A stretch of 64,000 bases of DNA, from positions 25,397,001 through 25,461,000 of the forward strand of contig JBAIAC010000014.1 in assembly GCA_037349315.1 (NCBI GenBank), read 5' to 3'. Shown piece after piece: positions 44,565 through 54,443 of this stretch. The notes under the pieces are model-generated. The model made no database searches and was not told the DNA's origin. It was given only the letters and a program-made list of their open reading frames with translations. The DNA comes from Chelydra serpentina (lineage: Eukaryota > Chordata > Testudines > Chelydridae). Within the stretch, counting starts at the first letter, position 1, and every line of letters starts with the position of its first letter. The translations under genes were made by a program, and so were the position numbers.

Positions 44565-44801
44565 TTAATAAGAAATTTTAACTTCCCTGATGTCTGTTGG
44601 AAGACTATTGCAGCAAAACAAAGCACATCCTGCAAATTATTAGCGTGAATAGGGGACAGCTTTCTGATTCAGAAAGTGGAGGAAACAACTAGGGGGTCAG
44701 CTACTTTGGATCTGATTTTGACCACCAGGGATGGAAGTTGGGAGGAGGTGATCATGATCTGACAGAATTCAAGATCTTATGGAAAGATCACAACCTCAAC
44801 A
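44565..44801 (+). pseudogene. CR1 endonuclease, C-terminal fragment
   Basis: Translates to RNFNFPDVCWK (compare GDFNHPDICWE in the copy at 29430; the GD is changed), then KVEETTRGSATLDLILTTRD, with stops and a frameshift. It ends within the SDH-proximal region just before the junction with the RT tail. Confidence 0.8.
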
Positions 44802-45352
44802 TGAGTCAGCAATATAATGCTGTTGCAAAAAAAGCAACTGAAATTGTAGGTGCCATTAACAGAGGCATAGCATGAAGTCACATGAGGGATAGTGCCGCTC
44901 TAATCAGCACTGGTTAGGCCGCAGCTGGAGCACTGTGTCCAAATTTGGTCACCGCTGTATAGAAAAGATGTAGTGAAACTGGAAAGGATCCAGAGGAGAA
45001 CAATAAAGATGTTCAAAGGGATGGAATGCAAATCACATGAGCAAAGGCTGAAGTAACTGGGTGTGTTTCCTTTGGAAAAGAGGAGATTAATGGTGGATAT
45101 GATAGCAGTTTTCAGGACTTGAAAGGCTGCTGTAAAAAGATGGAGAAAAGTTGTTCTTTTTTACCACAGAGGGCAGGACAAGAGGCAATGGGTGCAAACT
45201 ACAGCATAGCAAATTTAAATTAAATCTCAGGAAAAACTTCCTAACTGTAAGAACAGTAGAACAATGCAACAGACTGCCTCAGGAGCTTGTGGAAGCTTCT
45301 TCATTGGAGGTTTTCAAAAGAAGGCTGGATAGCCATCAGTCTTGGATGGTTT
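44802..45352 (+). pseudogene. CR1 reverse transcriptase, C-terminal fragment
   Basis: Begins MSQQYNAVAKKATEIVGAIN, aligning with [20 protein letters not shown] of the copy at 31197. It continues with a RPQLEHCVQIW-like segment and ends in the 45151-45354 frame with LRKNFLTVRTVEQCNRLPQE and SSLEVFKRRLDS. Several frameshifts separate the parts. Confidence 0.85.
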
Positions 45353-45514
45353 AGACACAACAAATCCTGCATCTTGGCAGGGGGTTAGACAAGATGGCCA
45401 TTGTGGTCCCTTCTAATCCTATGATTCTATCTGTGATGCAATTCAGTATAGGGGCATGGTCAGGAAAGTAGCTACTACCTCCAGCAAGAGGATGGAGTAT
45501 TTTCTGTTCTCAGG

Positions 45515-45662
45515 GTGAAATTCACCCCATGCAGAAGGCAACACAAAGACTATGCACCATTAAAGGTTGGTGAGGGCTTGTATTCTGATACTCGTTTGCA
45601 TTAATGCTTCTTTAAACCTAGCAGTGTAAAGGGACCTTAGTGCAAATGGAAATCAGGCCCCA
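45515..45662. repeat. Short dispersed palindromic repeat remnant
   Basis: GGTGAAATTCACCCCATGCAG at the left and AAGGGACCTTAGTGCAAATG ... AATCAGGCCCC at the right resemble ends of short palindromic reptile MITEs. The arms are badly degraded. Confidence 0.3.
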
Positions 45663-47926
45663 AATCTCTGCACCAGGCTCTGTTCAGGCTACGCTACTGG
45701 ACACAAGACCATGATCTTTGCTTATGCTGTTTGTGGATCAGGTGTTATCTCTACCCTAATCTTTTTTTCTCCTCAGGTCAGTCAATTGTCCAGGGAAAGT
45801 CTTAGATATTGGTTATCTTTAACTTTCTTCATGTGTTTATACTGACTTAGATAAGTTGGCAAGAGACTGTGTATCAGTTAGGGAAGCATCTAGCAGTCAG
45901 TGGGAAAATGTTTGAAAGAGCAAATGAATTAAAGGTCTCTAATCTCTGGTGATAGTACATTTCCAGTAAAAGGCCAGGATGTAATTTGTTTTTGTTTTTT
46001 TTCCCCCAATGAAAAAAGCAAGAGTCTAAATGAAAAATATTTTCAAAGCAAATCAGTGAAAAACTATTTGTGAATGTGGAATGGGACCAGGAGTCATTCA
46101 GAAACTGAAAAGTCAGATTTCAAAGTGAATTATTAACATACTGCAGATTGCTTGTTTTAATGCATGATCTTTCAATGTGTTTGAAATTATGCATCTAATT
46201 TTGGCTTAAATGAAAAACTTGGGTTAAAGTTATAAATATAAAAATAGCAAACATTTCTTATTGGTATTCATAAAACAAGTGAGTTTGGGGAGAAAGTCAA
46301 TGGAGGGAAAGACAGTAATCAGGCATTTCTTTAAATTATATTTTTATTGGATTTTAGTTAACACTTAATGACAGTGCTTCCTTGAGGTACATGGCTCCTG
46401 CAAAGTGGTCAGACAGGCAAGATTCTGTGGTCCTTTATCAGAATTAAAGTTAATGGAAGCTTCCCTGGGAAGGGTTGCAAGAGAGAGCACCACTGTACAG
46501 ACTATTAAGGGTGAGAATCTGTGGCACTGTGGGTTTTTTTACTATCTGTTACTTGTGTCTTGTGATGTTGAGTGGTTCCATTTTTGGGTGCCCAACATGA
46601 GAACCCTCTAAGGGACCTGATTTTCAGAAAGTGAGCACATACCGTCTGAAAAATTGGGTCTCTCCAAGTTGTCTCAAGTTAGATATCCAAAAATGAAGGC
46701 ACCCATAATGGCTAAAACACTTTTGAAAATCTTGACATATGATTTTATTGGTCTTTTATTTTGTAAATCACATTGGGACATATTACACCATGGATTCTGA
46801 AGCAGAACTCCCTATTGGCATGAGTCATGAAATCCATATGATGTGATATAGCCCTATTTTGTCACTTAACAAATAATTAGTAATAATAATGAAATGACAC
46901 TTCATGGAACCACTACATTTTTCCAGGTTCCGAGAGAGGCATTCTTTGATACTAATGTACAAGTAATTTTCAAGTTTGAAAGCAGAGTGTAACATTTTTA
47001 TTTAGATGTCATGCTACTTTTGGTCTTGAGATCCTACAACTCATACAAGTAGTCACAATGCAGTTAATGAGACTACAGAAGATGATAAGATTTATTCACA
47101 TAAGTATCACCAGACTTAACACTGGATTGTTTGAAAATGCAACTAACTTTATAGAAACATAGGATAGATATATGTAGTATCCATTATAGATCTTTAACTA
47201 AATGAGTTAAATATCCTCTCAAGAGATTGTTTTCATTCATCTTCATGGTATTACATATGTAATAATATAATTTATACAGATGTTACAATTAATAAAAACT
47301 TGCCAAAAAACATACAATATATGTTGCCACAGTAAGTACTCTCTATAGGTCAAAGTTCTCTGGAGTATTTTACTCCAATTAATGTCTTAAGAATATTACT
47401 TTCAAGATATATTACTGTCAAAATGTTTTATGAATCGCAACCAAAACTAATTACTTTAAATTATCCCCTACATATATTTACCATGTTTCACTTCCAAGAT
47501 ACAGACAAGTTTCCATACATTTCTCAGCACTTTGGTATTTTCAACAAAATGACGGATTATACAGAAACACAGAAGCAGTTTAAATGTCTGTAGCCATGGT
47601 TATGTTTATAGAAACATATATTGGGATACATAAGACATAGCATTTCCCTTGTTTATTGATCAACAGCATGATCATTTCACACTTATACGACTACCCATAC
47701 TGTAGGTTTTCACTAATAAGGGTTCTTCTTAATATTCATTTGTTGAGAGAGCCATGATTCAAAAGTTTTTAGCACTTAAACAGTGAATTATGTAAATATA
47801 TTCAGCATGAGCAGTAACGGTGGGTATTAAAGTCTTCATGAGAAAATATTACTGCTTCTTATGATAATGTATCTGGAGAGGTTCATATTCAGTGACTGAA
47901 CTTCCACCATAGGTTATGTCATAAGG
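45663..47926. other. 2.3 kb mostly unassigned, AT-rich
   Basis: No gene recognised. The 68-codon frame at 46405-46611 has no known motif. A palindromic remnant lies at 46610-46735. Confidence 0.4.
46610..46735. repeat. Short palindromic MITE remnant
   Basis: GGGACCTGATTTTCAGAAAG at the left and ACACTTTTGAAAATCTTGAC at the right are roughly inverted, with AGTTAGATATCCAAAAATG between them. It is the (C)TGATTTTCAAAAG type of palindromic element, also at 50665-50784. Confidence 0.4.
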
Positions 47927-48765
47927 CAGGCCTGCACAACATGCGGCCCGGGGGCCACATGCGGCCCGCGTGGGCTCACTGTGCGGCCCGCAGGGGGGTG
48001 AGTAGGTGGGCTCACTGTGCGGCCCAAAATCTGGGACACTGTCCGTTGGTCCTTTTTGCTGCTTGTCTCTGGCCTGGGGGTTGTCCCAATGCTGCAAAGA
48101 GGGTGTTCCCAAAGGAAGGTGCTTGTTTTGAACCCCCCAAGGCCATCAGTAGTCTTCTCTAGTCAGCCCACTTGACAAGTTTGATTGTCCTTGGTCTGGC
48201 TCCCATCCCCTCTCCAAGGGTTGCAGCTGTCTGGAGGTGCTTGCCTTCCACGCCTTCCTCATTCACACCTCATTCATTCAACAGGGCAATTGAATACAAA
48301 GTGGGGGGAAGATCTTATTCTACTTCTAGCAAAAAGACATTTTTCTTTTACCTTTTCTTTACTACCTTAGGGGCCCGCTATAACATATTACCAAGGTTCA
48401 ATACAAAGTCATATAAAAGTTATACAAAAATGCATAATGCAGAGATTTATCTACTACTGCATTGATTGACTGTTGTGTGCAGTAATATAGTGAACCCTGG
48501 GGGGGTGAAGAGGGGGGTGATAGTGGGGCCGAGCGGGGAGGGGGCGGGTCCTATTTTACTGCTGTGATCTGGTCACCCTATGCACGCTGTTTCTTTCCCC
48601 CTCTACAGGCTTCCACACCCCAGTGCTGGGGAAAGAGGGGTTGTTTCCACGGGGCTGGCGGCGCTGGGGGTGGGGGTGTTTCCACGGGGCCGGGGAGGTT
48701 TCAGCCCTCAGCTGTTTTCTTTGTAGTAATATGGCCCTCACCGCTTTACGAGTTGTGCAGGCCTG
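47927..48765. mobile_element. hAT-like element, 839 bp, perfect TIRs and TSD
   Basis: The 14-bp terminal inverted repeats CAGGCCTGCACAAC and GTTGTGCAGGCCTG are perfect. The 8-bp TSD TCATAAGG at 47919-47926 and 48766-48773 is also perfect. Near the left end GTGCGGCCC/ATGCGGCCC motifs recur about five times in 80 bp. No transposase frame exists: the open frames inside (61-97 codons) lack DDE/RW or zinc-finger motifs. It is a non-autonomous hAT element. The unusual length suggests internal captured sequence, since the middle (about 48170-48480) differs in composition from the G-rich ends. Confidence 0.9.
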
Positions 48766-48773
48766 TCATAAGG

Positions 48774-49584
48774 GATTAACCGTACCTGTGATAAAACTAC
48801 TTGCTGACACCGAATCAGTGCAATCATAACAACAGTTACCCAGTGATTGACTCATCCCTTTTGATTTTACTGTAGTACGTACTAACAGATGTAACATTAA
48901 ACTGAATTTGGCTCAGGTAGCATAGTCATATCATTGCCAAGGGGAGACAGTGTGGGCATTTTCTCTTTCTTTCTCTCTTTCACCAATTTTAGAATAATCC
49001 TACGTGTTTTTCAAATATGCATGTATCATCAACATGTGTAACAGATTAAAATGGACTGATTCTTGGATTTCACTGGGTCGTTGATGCACAATGACCATGT
49101 AAGCAGAATACTGAACTGCTGATTAATTTGCATTATGAGTTTTATAGGCAAAAGTCCAATCAAAACCCTCCCTGTGTAATTTCCTAAGGAAATACTTACA
49201 CAGCCACAGCTTTGTCAACAGTCTGATTAGAAGTGTTTCTGGTACTATAGCAAATATTTAGTTGAAAACATTGTCTAACCAGTGAAATTGTCATGATGAC
49301 AAAAATAATTCCCTTCTGTAAAAAGTTGTATTTTAACCACACATTTTACAAAAAATAACACCCACTCACACCTTGGATTTTAGCATAGTTACCATTTATT
49401 TCCAGATAAAATTCCTCTAGAAAAGTGTAAAATTATGGTTTGTGCTGCTTTCAACATTGCTATTATACTCAAAATGAACATTTTGAGATCTACAGATTAA
49501 ATGAAACAATGTAAATTACATGTACCTAAAATAAATTCACTCTAACATACAACTGCCTTTCAAGTTTGTGGCATAACCCAGATA
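48774..49584. other. Unassigned AT-rich sequence
   Basis: No gene or bounded repeat recognised. Confidence 0.4.
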
Positions 49585-49592
49585 GTTTATTG

Positions 49593-49892
49593 CAGTGATG
49601 GGCAATCTACGGCCCACAGGCCACACACGGCCCATCAGGGTAATCCACTAGTGGGCCACAAGAATATTTGTTTACATTGACGTCTGCAGGCATGGCCGCC
49701 CGCAGCTCCCAGTGGCCGTGGTTCACCATTCCTGGCCAATGGGAGATACGGGAAACAGCGGCCAGCACGTCCCTGTGGTCCGCGCTGCTGACGGTCCGTG
49801 CCTGTGGACGGTCAGTGTAAACAAACTGTCTTGTGGCCTGCCAGCAGATTACCCTGACGGGCCATGTGCGGCCTGCAGGTTGCCCACCACTG
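49593..49892. mobile_element. hAT-like MITE, 300 bp
   Basis: The ends CAGTGATGGGCAATCTACGG and the right end reading ...GCAGGTTGCCCACCACTG are inverted repeats over about 20 bp with a few mismatches. The TSD GTTTATTG (49585-49592) / GTCTATTG (49893-49900) agrees at 7 of 8. Subterminal arms such as GGGTAATCCAC and CAGATTACCC extend the palindrome. No transposase. It is a non-autonomous hAT element of a family different from that at 14159. Confidence 0.85.
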
Positions 49893-50664
49893 GTCTATTG
49901 GATTCTAAACAACTTGCTCTTTATGACTTCATTTCCTGTCCTAAATATTTGTATATTTTTGTTGTGCTCTAGAAGACACCTGCTGCACTCCACTCAGGGT
50001 TAGATTGGGATGTTATGTGGATTTCCACAATACCAGCCCTTTTTTAAGTCTCCTTCAGTTTCCACAGAACTTAAACTTTCATTTTTAAAAGCCCTTTGAC
50101 ATTTCCAACCTATCATACATCTCAACCTGCTAAGGCCTAAATGTGGGATGCAATAGCTAACAAAGATCAAAAATAAAGGAGGCCCAAAAACTATTCAGGC
50201 AGGCAACATTAAATGCTGTTGATGTAAATAACTCTTTCTATAATCTCCATTTCATGATTCTTAATTTCAGACATAAAACATTTTCAGTGATAAAAGTTAG
50301 GGAGAGACACAGCAAATTACAGAAACACACATAAATGTGAAACTGGATTGAGTCGCATCCCTCAAAAGGAAGGACACTTGAGAGGCCTGGCACCAGCAGC
50401 AATTATGATGGCAAAGATAATATTTCAAGAGTAAACTGACAGCAAACTGTCTGTTTGGGACTGTGAACAAAACAGTCTGAGACACAGTGGCTAGGTATTG
50501 CCCATGTGTGGGTGTTTTTGTTAATGAAGGGGTTTAGTTAGTTGTTTTCGATTATTTCTGTTCCACTGGCAGAATTAGTTTTGTTTAATTGCTTTGCTGA
50601 TAGAACTGATTTATTTAGTTATTGTACAGTCCTCAGAAATATATATTTTTAAGTCTCAGAGACT
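49893..50664. other. Unassigned sequence
   Basis: AT-rich; no recognised gene. Confidence 0.4.
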
Positions 50665-50784
50665 AGGGCCTAGATTTTTAAAGGTATTCAGACATGCTCT
50701 ACTCAGCATTGCAAGGCTTAAGTCCCATTTTCAAAAGTGATTTAGGCAATTAGGAGCCTAAACCCTATTGATTTTTAGTGAGAT
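50665..50784. repeat. Short palindromic MITE remnant
   Basis: GGCCTAGATTTTTAAAGGTA, then AAGTCCCATTTTCAAAAGTG, AATTAGGAGCCTAAACCC and ATTGATTTTTAGTG recall the palindromic TTTTCAAAAGTG...TTAGGAGCCTAAGTC...CATTGATTTTCA element. It directly abuts the Harbinger-like cluster. Confidence 0.45.
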
Positions 50785-50787
50785 TTA

Positions 50788-51082
50788 GCCCTAGTCTACA
50801 CTGGGGTGGGGGGGTTGATTTAAGGTACACAACTTCAGCTACGTGAACAACGTAGCTGACGTCGACATACCACAATTGATTTACCACGCCGTGAGGACGC
50901 CGCAGGGTCAACTGTTGCCGCTCCACCATCATCTCCGCTTCCGCCTCTCACCGCGATGGTTTACCGGAGTCGACAGCAGAGCAATCAGGGATCGATTTAT
51001 CACATCTACACTAGATGAGAAAAATTGATCCCCAAAAAATCGATCACTACCCACCAATCCGGTGGCTAGTGAAGACATACCC
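50788..51082. mobile_element. Harbinger-like MITE, copy A (295 bp, TTA TSD)
   Basis: Flanked by TTA at 50785-50787 and 51083-51085. The ends are GCCCTAGTCTACAC and GAAGACATACCC. Inside, TTCAGCTACGTGAACAACGTAGCTGA (about 50833-50858, a hairpin) and ATCGATTTATCACATCTAC are shared with the two copies at 51250-51841. The length of 295 bp equals that of the inner copy. The 3-bp TWA-type duplication and lack of coding sequence point to PIF/Harbinger. Confidence 0.8.
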
Positions 51083-51086
51083 TTAA

Positions 51087-51246
51087 GGTATGTCTACATG
51101 ACAAAAAACAAACAAACACATGGCAGTGAGTCAGAGTCTAGGTCTACAGACTTTAGGCTTGCATGGCTATCACTAGAGCATTAAAAATAGCTGTGTAGAT
51201 GTTTGGGCTCAGGCTCTGTAGCATTTGCAAATAGGATGTAACTGTC
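51087..51246 (+). repeat. Left half of another palindromic MITE, truncated
   Basis: GGTATGTCTACATGACAAAA follows directly after copy A's TSD. The left part resembles the GGGTATGTCTACAC terminus of palindromic reptile MITEs. AAAAATAGCTGTGTAGATGT and TTGGGCTCAGGCTCTG follow, and no matching right end occurs before the next element at 51250. It was probably truncated before or during insertion of the neighbours. Confidence 0.5.
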
Positions 51247-51249
51247 TAA

Positions 51250-51841
51250 GCGCTGGTCCACACAATGGGGGGGATCGATCTAAGGGCTGGTCTACACTAA
51301 CCCCCCAATTCGAACTAAGATACGCAACTTCAGCTACGTTATTCACGTAGCTGAAGTCGAAGTATCTTAGTTCGAATGAAAAGGTACTTACCGGGGGACC
51401 ACACGCGGCGTGCAGGCTCCCCTGTCGACTCCGCCTACTCCGTTCGCGGAGTAGGATTACCGGCGTCGACGGTGAGCACTTCCTAGTTCAATTTATCGCG
51501 TCTAGACAAGACGCGATAAATCGATCCCAGAAGATCGATTGCTCGCCGCCGAAGCAGCGGGTAAGTATAGATGTACCCTAAGATACGCAACTTCAGCTAC
51601 GTGAATAACGTAGCTGAAGTCGAATATCTTAGATCAATTTTTAAAAGTACTTACCCCGGTCCACATGGCAGCAGGCAGGCTCCCCCGTCAACAACGCTTC
51701 CTCCGCTTGCGGAGCTGGAGTTCCGGTGTCGATGGGGAGTGGTTCTGGGATCGATTTATCACGTCTAGACGAGATGCGATAAATCGATCCCAGAACATCG
51801 ATCACTACCCACCGAATCAGGCGGGTAGTGTATACTAGCCT
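51250..51841. mobile_element. Harbinger-like MITE, outer copy, split by an inner copy
   Basis: The TSD TAA lies at 51247-51249 and 51842-51844. The left end is GCGCTGGTCCACAC and the right end GTGTATACTAGCC(T). Removing 51284-51581 (inner element plus one TAA) leaves 294 bp, the same length as copies A and inner. The join restores a GATCGATCTAAGATACGCAA sequence homologous to the inner copy's CGAACTAAGATACGCAAC. A hairpin TTCAGCTACGTGAATAACGT and its complement sits at about 51591-51619. No coding sequence. Confidence 0.85.
51284..51578. mobile_element. Harbinger-like MITE, inner copy nested in its own family
   Basis: 295 bp, from GGGCTGGTCTACACTAACCC to GTATAGATGTACCC, flanked by TAA at 51281-51283 and 51579-51581. 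Terminal repeats GGGCTGGTCTACAC and GGGTACATCTATAC (right end, inverted) match at 9 of 14. An internal hairpin at about 51327-51358 and a second one with TTATCGCGTCTAGACAAGAC at 51495-51520 are prominent. It has the cleanest palindromes of the three copies, in keeping with its being the most recent. Confidence 0.88.
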
Positions 51842-51844
51842 TAA

Positions 51845-52113
51845 GGGACATTTATATGAACATACTGTGCAGCAAGCAGGGGTATAAATCAATGGAGCTT
51901 CAGCATGTCACGCACTAACTGTCTGTGTGGACCCTGCTGCGGCGCACTGGAAGTTCCCTAGTGCACTTTCAAACTGAAGTATGCTAATGTGCCCTAGAGA
52001 ATCTTTAGTGTGCCACAGCAGGGGCCACACAGACAGTTACTGCACTACACACTGGAACACTGTAGATTTATACCCCAGCTTGTTGTGCAGCAAGTGTTCA
52101 GGTAAACATACCC
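51845..52113. mobile_element. Second-family palindromic MITE (269 bp, TAA TSD)
   Basis: TAA occurs at 51842-51844 and 52114-52116; the left TAA is the same one that closes the outer element. The ends are GGGACATTTATATGAACA and TGTTCAGGTAAACATACCC. Long inverted arms include AACTGTCTGTGTGGACCCTG against a right-hand copy reading CAGGGGCCACACAGACAGTT. It is non-coding and Harbinger-like by TSD and terminal GGG, but a different family from 51284. Confidence 0.8.
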
Positions 52114-52116
52114 TAA

Positions 52117-53738
52117 GTCACCTAGGCCTTGCAACCCTGAACACAGCAATGCCTAAATAACTTTAAAATTCTGTGCCTCGTTGTACAGGAGCTCTCTAGC
52201 TGAGGGACGGGGTTGAACTAACATCTTGTGCCAGTCGCTTATTTTTTTGTTGTTGTTTTGTTAACTGAAGGTAAGGTGGAAACGGCCCAGTTTATCATAT
52301 TTTTTATGTACATACCATTTTTACCATTGTTTATTCATAGAAGCAGACTGCAAGAGTTACTTCCCCTTTTTTGTTCCCACAGAATAGGTGCGTGTTTTTA
52401 TTTCCATCTTGTAAGATGGGAAGGACACGGACTCACTTCCCTATGTGCAATAACTCTACAATAACTAAAGTAAATCAATCATCCCAAGTTTGATCAAATC
52501 TTTGTAAGAGACAAGCCGACCAAGAGAGGCAAAGATTCAGACTTGGCACAAAAACATTTAAACAGTGTTAAACTAATGACAAATTAGAAAGAGGTCATTT
52601 CCATTAGCATCATTCAAACCACTCACAATAGCTTTACTTTAGTACCATCATAAATAGAAGAGGCAAGGATTTGAGAGGCATAATCGCTTCCCATAACACT
52701 CAATGATTCAGCAAATACGGAAACCACTGCAGAAGCAGGGCCAAGCCACAGGATCTGTAAGCCAGTCTGTCTGTAAATGTTTTGGAACTATTTAAATAAT
52801 GAATAATAATAAACTGCCAATGGTGGCAGTAATGGTTCCTGGAGGAAGAGGCTAATTATAGCCCACTCTCCCCTGTCAGGGAATTGTTTTACAGCTTTGA
52901 GGCACTATTGATGTACTAGAGTAATGTGTCTTTAAAGATTAAAGCCCACTATGAAAGCACGAACCCAGGGGGCCTTAGCAATAGAAACTCCAGGAAAGAT
53001 TGAGAATATATAAACTTCTCGTGCTTATTCACTTTGAGCCTGATCCTGTGAAGTGTTGTGCCTCATTAACTGCTTTGAAGTTGGTAGGAGGTGATGGCAT
53101 GTGACACGTTGTGAGGTTGCTGGAAAATGGGCCTGGGAGCACTGTGGAACTCCATGGATTCTGGACGGAATGCACCACTTCTGATCTATAAGAAGATTAT
53201 TATAGTGTATATTGTCAAGGTAGCTCCTTTATGCTACCAGTATTGACAGCCAAACAAAAATGCTGCTAACAATCTTTCCCTATTCTCTTATAATTCATAT
53301 TGCTGTATTCTGTAGTGATGGCCCAAAACACTTGCAGTTTACTATAGGGTTATGCTTTGTGGCATTGTGCTCTTGTAATCGGGAATGGTAAAAAGATATC
53401 TAGCACACTTGTTAGTTAAATGTTTTTGCAATTGAAAGCATTGTTAATGCTCCCAGATTTTCCAGCCACAGCTCATTTCTAGGCATCCTCTCTATTGATT
53501 TTCAGCATTTCCAAAGCATTGTTTTTTTCTATGCTGCATTATTGTCACATCATATGCAAATTCACTACATTGGGAAAACTGCACGAATGATTTACTAGGG
53601 TTTACCTGTAATCCTTCTAGAACCAGATGGTAGCAATTAATCTTGACAGTAACATGTACTACAGTTTGGTTTGGGATAAGAAGGGCAACTAAGCCTTCCT
53701 ATTTAATGTCAATAGTACAACACACACAGTTGTCTAGA
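52117..53738. other. 1.6 kb unassigned
   Basis: CCTGATCCTGTGAAGTGTTG at about 53039 is the left arm of a short palindromic MITE whose right arm is lost. No gene recognised; the 78-codon frame at 52228-52464 has no known motif. Confidence 0.4.
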
Positions 53739-53739
53739 T

Positions 53740-53817
53740 CCTCCATTGGTTTGCATTGGTGTACCTCAATTGATGTTAGTGGAGCTATGCCAATTCACAC
53801 CATTGGGTTCTGACCCT
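53740..53817. repeat. Short palindromic MITE
   Basis: The left arm GATCCTCCATTGGTTTGCAT then TGGTGTA and the right arm TATGCCAATTCACACCATTG then GGTTCTGACC are imperfect reverse complements around a TTGATGTTAGTGGAG centre. It is a typical 80-bp GATCCTCAGCTGGTGTAAAT palindromic element. Confidence 0.55.
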
Positions 53818-53878
53818 CCAGCTCAATCTCTGAACTTCACAGGAATTTGCTTATTTTTAAACACATACCTACTATAAT

Positions 53879-54435
53879 CAGTAGCGTAGCTGGGGGGGAG
53901 CAGGGGGAGTGGCCGCTCCCCCTGAGCACATTTTCCAAAAGTGGCGCCTTTTCAATTTTTGAAAGGGTGGAGACGGAGTGGACGGAGGTGCGACATCCCC
54001 CACTGGCCCCACCAAGAGCCCGCTGCTGGCCTGGGTGAAAGAACCCAGACTGGCAGCAGGCTGAGAGACCCCTGCTGGCAGGGGCCCGTGGGGAATCCCA
54101 GAGCAGGGCGGGCTGAGCGGCTCAGCCAGCCACCGCTCCAGGATTCCCCCCGCGGGCTCCTGCCAGCAGGGGTCTTTCAGCCCGCTGCCAGTCTGGGTTC
54201 TTTCACCCAGGATGGCAGTGGGCTGAGAGACCCCAGCTGGCAGGTGCTCCCGGGGGGGATCCCAGAGTGGGGCAGGCTGAGTGGCTCAGCTAGCTGCCAC
54301 TCTAGGATTCCTCCCACAGGCTCCTGCCAGCAGGGTCCCGCTGCTGGCCTGGGTTCTTTCACCCAAGTTGGGTCGGGTGGCGCCTTTTTTTTATGTGTTC
54401 GCTCTCCCTGGTGTTAGAACCTGGCTACGCCACTG
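53879..54435. mobile_element. hAT-like element, 557 bp, perfect TSD, GC-rich repeats inside
   Basis: The perfect 8-bp TSD ACTATAAT lies at 53871-53878 and 54436-54443. The ends CAGTAGCGTAGCTGG and CTGGCTACGCCACTG are inverted repeats with two mismatches. GTGGCGCCTTTT near both ends is a subterminal direct repeat (53941 and 54378). The interior (54010-54360) is very GC-rich and built of duplicated and inverted segments, so both strands give Pro/Gly-rich open frames (158 codons at 53941-54417) that are compositional and not genes. It is non-autonomous. Confidence 0.9.
54010..54360. repeat. GC-rich duplicated and inverted segments inside the hAT-like element
   Basis: A unit of GCTGAGAGACCCCTGCTGGC (about 54061) followed by GGGGAATCCCAGAGCAGGGC recurs as GCTGAGAGACCCCAGCTGGC (about 54222) and GGGGGATCCCAGAGTGGGGC. 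The reverse complement motif CTCCTGCCAGCAGGGGTC lies at about 54158. So two direct copies of about 160 bp each fold back on themselves. This can form long hairpins. Confidence 0.8.
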
Positions 54436-54443
54436 ACTATAAT

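Larger units (their letters stand above)
44545..45432 (+). mobile_element. Internally deleted CR1 LINE (endonuclease joined to RT tail)
   Basis: 44560-44801 is endonuclease sequence. 44802-45352 is the reverse transcriptase C-terminus, and the 3' UTR ends CTAATCCTATGATTCTATC at about 45432. Everything between them, roughly 1.4-1.7 kb including all RT catalytic motifs (judged from the spacing in the copy at 29285-31840), is missing at a single junction near 44801. It belongs to a different CR1 subfamily from the copies at 29285 and 41276 (the tail reads GACAAGATGGCCATTGTGGT). It is non-functional. Confidence 0.85.

Noticed and set aside
50785..52116. CRISPR-like or satellite array, because similar 30-bp hairpins recur
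   Set aside because: The similarity extends over whole 295-bp units with 3-bp target duplications and one copy nested in another, which is transposon and not array structure.
53941..54417. A 158-codon plus-strand frame rich in Gly, Pro, Arg and Ser
   Set aside because: It sits inside a hAT-like element with GC-rich duplicated segments; the open frame is explained by composition, and the opposite strand is also open.
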